This document shows, piece by piece, positions 20,330 through 23,665 of a stretch of 23,665 nt of DNA. Numbering within the stretch: the first letter of the stretch is position 1; each line of letters opens with the position of its first letter. Source of the stretch: a virus; IMG/VR virus record IMGVR_UViG_3300031801_000619, positions 1 through 23,665 of that record; one strand, written 5' to 3'. Position numbers and translations under genes: made by a program. Below the pieces are notes generated by a model, which saw only the letters and a list, made by a program, of their open reading frames with translations, ran no database searches and was not told where the DNA came from.

Positions 20330-20669
20330 GTTCGTGGATGACATGGACAGGATGGAAGAAGATTTAGCAGTAGCACGTTCTCGTAAAAAGAAACATCTAG
20401 GGAACAAGGTAAAACCCCCTTCTAAGTGGGCTGTGATTATACACAATGATGATTATACTCCAATGGAATTTGTAGTTTTTGTTCTAATAGAAATTTTTCA
20501 TCATCCACCTGAACGAGCAGAAAGAATTATGTTATCTGTACATAAAGATGGAATGGGAGTCGCAGGAATATATCATTTAGAGATAGCAGAACAGAAGGCC
20601 TTTGAGACAGCAGAAGAAGCAAAAGAACATCAATATCCCCTAAACATTAAAGTAGAGAAAATAGCATAA
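20304..20669 (+). CDS. clpS-like: ClpS-like ClpAP adaptor
   Basis: ATG 20304 follows an AGAGGTG site. From it, the 121-residue protein has a polar N-terminal tail (1-38) and a ClpS core: HNDDYTPMEF (47-56, with N48, D49, D50 and M54) and IMLSVHKDGMGVAG with H80. These are the residues that bind the alpha-amino group and side chain of N-degrons in ClpS. The KAFETAEEAKEHQYPLNIKVE ending is also typical. ClpS delivers N-end-rule substrates to ClpA. A phage copy could redirect host ClpAP. It is followed after one base by the next gene. Confidence 0.92.
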   Translation: MQQDQNPDEFVDDMDRMEEDLAVARSRKKKHLGNKVKPPSKWAVIIHNDDYTPMEFVVFVLIEIFHHPPERAERIMLSVHKDGMGVAGIYHLEIAEQKAFETAEEAKEHQYPLNIKVEKIA

Positions 20670-20670
20670 G

Positions 20671-21144
20671 ATGTCAGATAAAGTGTATCTTCCAATGGAC
20701 CCTAATAAACGAGATGAATTGCGTTATGCAATGGAGACACAGTTTCGATATAAATTTTATAATTCTACTGAGTTTCCCTTTCTCCCATCAATGGGAATAA
20801 GACATATCTTTCAATCGTTTGAAATTAAAGAAGTATTTGAATATATTGGAATGTTACATCTATGGTGGACAAATGAAGATAATGGAATTGTGTATGACAA
20901 CCCAAGAAATTTTGTTAAAGGAACTTGGCATGGGGTGTGGTATGATAGACCACAAGAAGGTATTGAAAGGGCAAATGAATTACAAAAAAATGATTGTATA
21001 GATTTAGAAAAATTGTATCAAGTACATTTAAACTACCATAATGATCTCCAAAAAAAGAAAACTAAGGACGCTATTGAAAAACATGTGAGAGAAACATTAG
21101 AGCTGGATGACTCATTACCAGACAAAAAAACATTACTAAATTAG
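20671..21144 (+). CDS. hypothetical protein, 157 residues
   Basis: The protein is soluble and rich in aromatic residues (FRYKFYNSTEFPFLP, MLHLWWTNEDNG, KGTWHGVWYDRPQ), with a helical charged C terminus. There is no metal site or catalytic motif I recognise. It starts one base after clpS and is likely co-translated with it, so a link with proteolysis is possible but not shown. Confidence 0.75.
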   Translation: MSDKVYLPMDPNKRDELRYAMETQFRYKFYNSTEFPFLPSMGIRHIFQSFEIKEVFEYIGMLHLWWTNEDNGIVYDNPRNFVKGTWHGVWYDRPQEGIERANELQKNDCIDLEKLYQVHLNYHNDLQKKKTKDAIEKHVRETLELDDSLPDKKTLLN

Positions 21145-21153
21145 GAGAAAAAA

Positions 21154-21495
21154 TTGGAATGGGTAATACTCGTATATCTTACTATAACCACTAACATAGG
21201 TTTACCGATAGATGATGTAAGGCATAGAAGATTTGATTTTCCGGCTACAGATTTTTCAGAATGTATAGATATTACGGAACAAATAAATGATTTAGTGAAT
21301 AGAGGCCGAGAAAGTGAAGATCAAGTTGTAAGATCTTTTTATTGGGTATATCATAATATGTTAGAGGATATACAAGCAACATGTGTATATGGAGAACCAT
21401 TGTCACCTAGTACAAAATGGGAAAATAATGATCCTTGGCTCTGGAGAAATTTAGTCGAAGATAATTTTTTAACCCCTGAACCACCACCACAATAG
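21154..21495 (+). CDS. hypothetical protein, TTG start, possibly exported
   Basis: The start is TTG at 21154, preceded by AGGAG at the right distance; the nearby ATG is in another frame. The 113-residue product begins with a short hydrophobic stretch (EWVILVYLTITTNIGLP) that could be a weak signal sequence although it lacks a positive charge. The rest is acidic with two cysteines (SECID and ATCVYGE) and a Pro-rich end (TPEPPPQ). No family is recognised. Confidence 0.68.
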   Translation: MEWVILVYLTITTNIGLPIDDVRHRRFDFPATDFSECIDITEQINDLVNRGRESEDQVVRSFYWVYHNMLEDIQATCVYGEPLSPSTKWENNDPWLWRNLVEDNFLTPEPPPQ

Positions 21496-21505
21496 GAAAA
21501 ATATT

Positions 21506-21685
21506 ATGTCAAGTATAACTAGTTTTACAGAAATTTGGAATGGACCGAGTTTCTTGGAAAGAAAACCTTCAGCTCTTAGAATGGCTGCAAGAGATGAAGC
21601 TGGAAAAAAGAAACGTGAAAAGTCAGGAAAATTAAAGTCAAGAGAACATTTTGCTAAAGATTGGGACAGAGACTTGTGGGATTAA
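21506..21685 (+). CDS. 59-residue hypothetical protein
   Basis: ATG 21506 follows AGGAAAAATATT. The product has a Ser/Thr/aromatic N-terminal part (SSITSFTEIWNGPSFLERKP), a basic middle (GKKKREKSGKLKSRE) and an acidic aromatic end (DWDRDLWD). It is hydrophilic and has no known motif. Confidence 0.6.
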   Translation: MSSITSFTEIWNGPSFLERKPSALRMAARDEAGKKKREKSGKLKSREHFAKDWDRDLWD

Positions 21686-21696
21686 ACGATGAAAAT

Positions 21697-21891
21697 GTGA
21701 TTAAAGTTGGTGGATGGCTAGTTTCCCTATTATGTATATTAATAGGATTATATTTTGTATGGCCACATATCCACGTAGCATTAGTGGGAATTGGATTTCT
21801 TTATCTTGGAGTTAGAGTTTTCAATTTTTCTACCTTCAAGGAATACGCAGAAGGGCGTAAACAGTTATTAACCAAATTACAAGGATGGTAA
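21697..21891 (+). CDS. small membrane protein with two membrane segments
   Basis: The frame is open from 21661, but I place the start at GTG 21697, just after the previous stop; the upstream TTG is an alternative. The 64-residue product has two hydrophobic segments, about 5-23 (GWLVSLLCILIGLYFVW) and 27-44 (VALVGIGFLYLGVRVF), and a basic C-terminal tail. The hairpin topology fits a small phage inner-membrane protein of unknown role. No strong ribosome-binding site supports either start. Confidence 0.6.
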   Translation: MIKVGGWLVSLLCILIGLYFVWPHIHVALVGIGFLYLGVRVFNFSTFKEYAEGRKQLLTKLQGW

Positions 21892-21893
21892 CT

Positions 21894-22037
21894 ATGGGAG
21901 GAAAGAATGAGAGGAAAACTTTTCGAACATTGGATGAGGATAGAAGTATTCGTTTTAATAATTTTCTTATATTTTATTATCTATTTACTTTGGTAATTAT
22001 TTTATCTATACTTCTTTCTTTATTCCTACTAACATAG
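21894..22037 (+). CDS. 47-residue membrane protein, overlapping micro-ORF
   Basis: ATG 21894 lies two bases after the preceding stop. The product has a charged N terminus (GGKNERKTFRTLDEDRSIR) and one long hydrophobic C-terminal segment (about 23-47). It overlaps the micro-ORF at 21907 in another frame. Either or both may be expressed; the AAGGATGG purine run upstream gives only moderate support. Confidence 0.45.
   Translation: MGGKNERKTFRTLDEDRSIRFNNFLIFYYLFTLVIILSILLSLFLLT
21907..21996 (+). CDS. 29-residue membrane micro-protein, nested
   Basis: ATG 21907 has the best Shine-Dalgarno in this area (GGGAGGAAAG). The peptide has nine polar residues (MRGKLFEHW) followed by one hydrophobic segment ending YLLW. 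It lies wholly within the frame starting at 21894, but in a different phase, and both encode a membrane segment. Confidence 0.45.
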   Translation: MRGKLFEHWMRIEVFVLIIFLYFIIYLLW

Positions 22038-22064
22038 TATTTATACATTTACGTTTTTGACATT

Positions 22065-22187
22065 ATGAGATATATTTTTGGTACGTTCATGTTATATTGT
22101 GTGGGGTGGTTAGGAGGCGATATCATAGTATCTGCTCTCTTCATAGGAGCTGCTTACGGATTTGTAGAGTACATGGAACAACGATAA
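22065..22187 (+). CDS. 40-residue hydrophobic micro-ORF
   Basis: The frame encodes MRYIFGTFMLYCVGWLGGD, then a second hydrophobic stretch, and ends YGFVEYMEQR. It looks like a small membrane hairpin. No ribosome-binding site is visible before the ATG, so this is a tentative call in an otherwise unexplained gap. Confidence 0.35.
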   Translation: MRYIFGTFMLYCVGWLGGDIIVSALFIGAAYGFVEYMEQR

Positions 22188-22199
22188 TTTTAACTGATA

Positions 22200-22205
22200 T
22201 ATAAT
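22200..22205 (+). promoter_or_regulatory. -10 box for the putative noncoding RNA
   Basis: TATAAT ends five bases before the first paired base of the RNA at 22210, so predicted transcription would start at about 22211-22212. The -35 region (around 22176-22183) is poor, so the promoter would be weak or need an activator. Confidence 0.4.
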
Positions 22206-22209
22206 TATG

Positions 22210-22461
22210 AAAGAATAAAGCCTAAGCATTCATAGGATAGGTAAGGTGGTTTAGAGGTAGAGGAAAGCTTCGTTGAGCGGACTTCTAGGGTAACATCCCC
22301 TTCAATGACTCTAAGGTAAGAATGTTATGTGTGAATGTTGCGATGTAATCCAATAGGCATCATCTGCATACACTAGAGCGGCGATGACGATTCGTGAGAA
22401 GTTCGCAGGCCAAAGGTTCTAGGTATCGAAGTACAAGGACATGAACATGGCTTTTTCTTTT
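22210..22461 (+). ncRNA. putative structured noncoding RNA with paired ends
   Basis: This is the longest gene-free stretch of the window and is visibly richer in G and C than its surroundings. Its ends pair: AAAGAA (22210-22215) with TTCTTT (22455-22460) and AAAGCC (22217-22222) with GGCTTT (22449-22454), interrupted only by T22216; TTCAT (22229-22233) pairs with ATGAA (22441-22445) just inside. Internal helices can be drawn: AGGG/CCCT (22287/22298) inside TTGA/TCAA (22273/22302); CTCTA/TAGAG (22309/22374) enclosing TGTGTG/CATACA (22328/22367) and GATG/CATC (22342/22358); GCTTCG/CGAAGT (22267/22427); GCGA/TCGC (22381/22403). A T-rich run follows. It is no tRNA I can fold, and no known class is identified. 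Confidence 0.6.
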
Positions 22462-22478
22462 ATAAAATATAAAAAAAT

Positions 22479-22895
22479 ATGATGTGGATGATCATCATCA
22501 TACTAGCATCAACACTAAGTCTTAGTGGATGTGCAGATACCGCAGATGCCGAAACCGCATCTATAGCTACGACAGAATCAAACAACGATTCAACGACAAC
22601 AACAAGTAGTGGTGATACAGTATGGGCTGCAATAGTCATGACATGGAACCCTGTCGTTTATACAATAGATAAAGAATTTACTAGTGAAGTGGACTGCTGG
22701 AACTATTACGATACTGGGGCGGGAGAAAGTAAAATGCTAAATACCTACGGCATACAAGTTCTAGACCATCAAGGCAATAAGCCTGACAAAGACTACATGA
22801 AAAAACATCGCCCTTCACACCGAGAATACCCAACCAGAATGTACAAGAATAACGGAGGGTGGATGGTCTGGTTAACGTGTGATATAAAACAATAA
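22479..22895 (+). CDS. small lipoprotein
   Basis: The 138-residue protein starts with a compact lipoprotein signal (MMWMIIIILASTLSLSGC, C18). A Thr/Ser/Asp-rich linker follows (about 19-47, including STTTTSSGD), as in tethers that cross part of the periplasm. The folded part has VWAAIVMTWNPVVYTIDKEF, VDCWNYYDTG and WLTCDI, with two cysteines that may pair. I do not recognise the family. No Shine-Dalgarno precedes the ATG, and the leader is AT-only sequence after the noncoding RNA. Confidence 0.75.
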   Translation: MMWMIIIILASTLSLSGCADTADAETASIATTESNNDSTTTTSSGDTVWAAIVMTWNPVVYTIDKEFTSEVDCWNYYDTGAGESKMLNTYGIQVLDHQGNKPDKDYMKKHRPSHREYPTRMYKNNGGWMVWLTCDIKQ

Positions 22896-22912
22896 CTAAA
22901 ATAAAAAATACA

Positions 22913-23137
22913 ATGATTACAATAAAAATAGGGCCAAAACAAGACCCTAAGAGAGCAATGCAGAAACTAAAGAATAAACTCATCAATGAAGGTCTATTCA
23001 TAGAGTTAAAAAAACGTAAATACTATGCAAAACCTTCCCTCAAGAAGAGGTTAAAGAGAGAAGAAGCGGCAAGACAAAGAGTAAAAGATAAACATAAAGC
23101 AATACGAAATGCTTTAAAATCGGATGAAGGTTGGTGA
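22913..23137 (+). CDS. rpsU: ribosomal protein bS21
   Basis: The 74-residue protein matches bS21. It has an N-terminal strand ITIKIGPKQDPKRA, the helix MQKLKNKLINEGLFIELKKR, KYYAKPSLKKR and a basic C-terminal helix ending in KSDEGW. bS21 sits on the 30S platform near the anti-Shine-Dalgarno sequence and aids initiation. Phage copies are known, notably among phages of SAR11 bacteria, where they may replace host bS21 and bias translation towards phage mRNA. The end overlaps the next gene by 14 bases. No clear Shine-Dalgarno precedes it. Confidence 0.9.
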   Translation: MITIKIGPKQDPKRAMQKLKNKLINEGLFIELKKRKYYAKPSLKKRLKREEAARQRVKDKHKAIRNALKSDEGW

Positions 23138-23417
23138 GGTTGAACCAGTAGAAATTGCTGGAAATAGACTAGTATGGAGACACATACAGAAAGAGCGAGC
23201 TCTTCAACAAAGGTTAGAGAAAGACTTCCCTACACCTGAAGGGTTATCTGAAGAAGACCGAAAGATGATGTTAGATCCACTTGGTTATGATCCCATAATT
23301 GACATAGATGAGATACATTCAAGGAATAGAAGAAAGACCGATGACCCCTATATCAAGGCCACTAGTCAAAAAATAGCTCACCATTTTCCAAAAATCGATG
23401 ATTCAGAGAGGAGGTAA
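23124..23417 (+). CDS. hypothetical protein, 97 residues
   Basis: ATG 23124 overlaps the bS21 gene by 14 bases. The protein is acidic and hydrophilic (ERALQQRLEKDFPTPEGLSE, MMLDPLGYDPIIDIDEIHSR) with no cysteine or membrane segment. I do not recognise it. Close coupling to bS21 might mean a translation-related role, but nothing in the sequence shows this. Confidence 0.7.
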   Translation: MKVGEVEPVEIAGNRLVWRHIQKERALQQRLEKDFPTPEGLSEEDRKMMLDPLGYDPIIDIDEIHSRNRRKTDDPYIKATSQKIAHHFPKIDDSERR

Positions 23418-23418
23418 T

Positions 23419-23580
23419 TTGAGTAAGCATAAGGTAGGTAAACGCAAGAGTAAAAGACCCAAAAGACAACCAAAATGTACACTATGTACCTATTACAGAT
23501 GGCTCGGAAATAACAAAGGACGCAAACGACATTCCTATTATCGACAACAGAAAGCACCAGAACTTAATAATGAATACTGA
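23419..23580 (+). CDS. 53-residue basic protein, TTG start
   Basis: GAGGAGG is correctly placed before the TTG at 23419, so I prefer it to the ATG at 23398 inside the upstream gene. The product is strongly basic (SKHKVGKRKSKRPKRQPK) with a single CTLC pair and a tyrosine-rich middle (TYYRWLGNNKGRKRHSYY). It may bind RNA or DNA; a half zinc knuckle could dimerise. No family is recognised. Confidence 0.68.
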   Translation: MSKHKVGKRKSKRPKRQPKCTLCTYYRWLGNNKGRKRHSYYRQQKAPELNNEY

Positions 23581-23665
23581 ACAGGAAACTAACAAGGCAA
23601 CAATTAGAATATACATTGATGGGAAAGAGATGTTGTACTCACATCAAAATATAGTAGCAGCAATT
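23570..23665 (+). CDS. hypothetical protein, 3'-truncated by window edge
   Basis: ATG 23570 overlaps the end of the previous gene by 11 bases, and the frame stays open to the window end. The visible part reads MNTEQETNKATIRIYIDGKE and continues with MLYSHQNIVAAI. Too little is present to name it. Confidence 0.55.
   Translation, partial: MNTEQETNKATIRIYIDGKEMLYSHQNIVAAI

Noticed and set aside
22057-22100. Sigma70 promoter at TTGACA (22057-22062)
   Set aside because: No acceptable -10 box lies 16-18 bases downstream.
22230-22300. tRNA-like start (GTGGTTTAGAGGTAGAGG)
   Set aside because: A D-arm resemblance is present, but no acceptor, anticodon and T arms of correct size can be folded around it.
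22258-22461. RNase P RNA-like block order (GAGGAAAG, GGTAAC, GGTAAGA, GCAGGCCAAA, GACATGAAC) in the putative noncoding RNA
   Set aside because: The blocks are short, the invariant P4 helix with its bulged U cannot be drawn, and ACAGAA is interrupted. The length is also well below bacterial RNase P. A covariance-model search would settle it.
1-23665. CRISPR array, insertion sequence or integrase
   Set aside because: No regularly spaced repeats, terminal inverted repeats, transposase or recombinase motifs were seen, so there is no sign of temperate lifestyle or mobile insertion in this window.

Overview
This window reads as part of the genome of a strictly lytic, T4-like marine myovirus, most likely infecting an alphaproteobacterium of the SAR11/Pelagibacter type. 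The reasons are low GC, genes packed on one strand with 1- to 4-base ATGA/TAATG overlaps, a T4 gp61-type primase beside thymidylate synthase ThyX and a class II (B12-dependent) ribonucleotide reductase, T4-like late promoter boxes, tandem 2OG-Fe(II) oxygenases, ClpS, and a phage copy of ribosomal protein bS21. The host assignment is inference. I see no convincing gene on the minus strand.

Layout. Positions 1-5.9 kb hold small genes, many of which begin with a shared MKTFxxFIxE-like N terminus that resembles the capsid-targeting sequence of T4 internal proteins; embedded there is an IscA-like plus IscU-like Fe-S assembly pair, followed by a methyltransferase and a HAD phosphatase. Positions 5.9-9.5 kb form an envelope block: holin-like protein, membrane-anchored c-type cytochrome, AapJ-type amino-acid-binding protein, a PycTM (DUF5706, Pycsar-effector-like) membrane protein, a second holin-like protein and a lipase lipoprotein. 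Positions 9.5-11.2 kb have a late promoter, a probable virion protein with internal repeats and a zeta-toxin-like P-loop protein. A sigma70-like promoter at 11.16 kb opens the DNA-metabolism block (primase, thyX, RNR; 11.2-15.0 kb). A second late promoter precedes two membrane/exported proteins and an HtrA-like protease (15.0-17.0 kb). Positions 17.0-19.4 kb carry a zinc ribbon, a RuvC-like nuclease and two duplicated oxygenases. From a second copy of the sigma70-like promoter (19.44 kb) to the end lie many very small genes, lipoproteins, ClpS, a probable structured noncoding RNA (22.21-22.46 kb) and bS21.

Together the genes suggest a phage that rebuilds host nucleotide supply (ThyX, RNR), adjusts translation and proteolysis (bS21, ClpS, HtrA), supports Fe-S/redox and amino-acid uptake functions (IscA/IscU, cytochrome, AapJ), and carries a battery of putatively packaged proteins and a possible unconventional lysis or membrane-attack cassette. 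The most interesting candidates are the packaged-protein family, the PycTM-holin-lipase cassette, the noncoding RNA with pairing ends, and an ORF with no canonical start codon.
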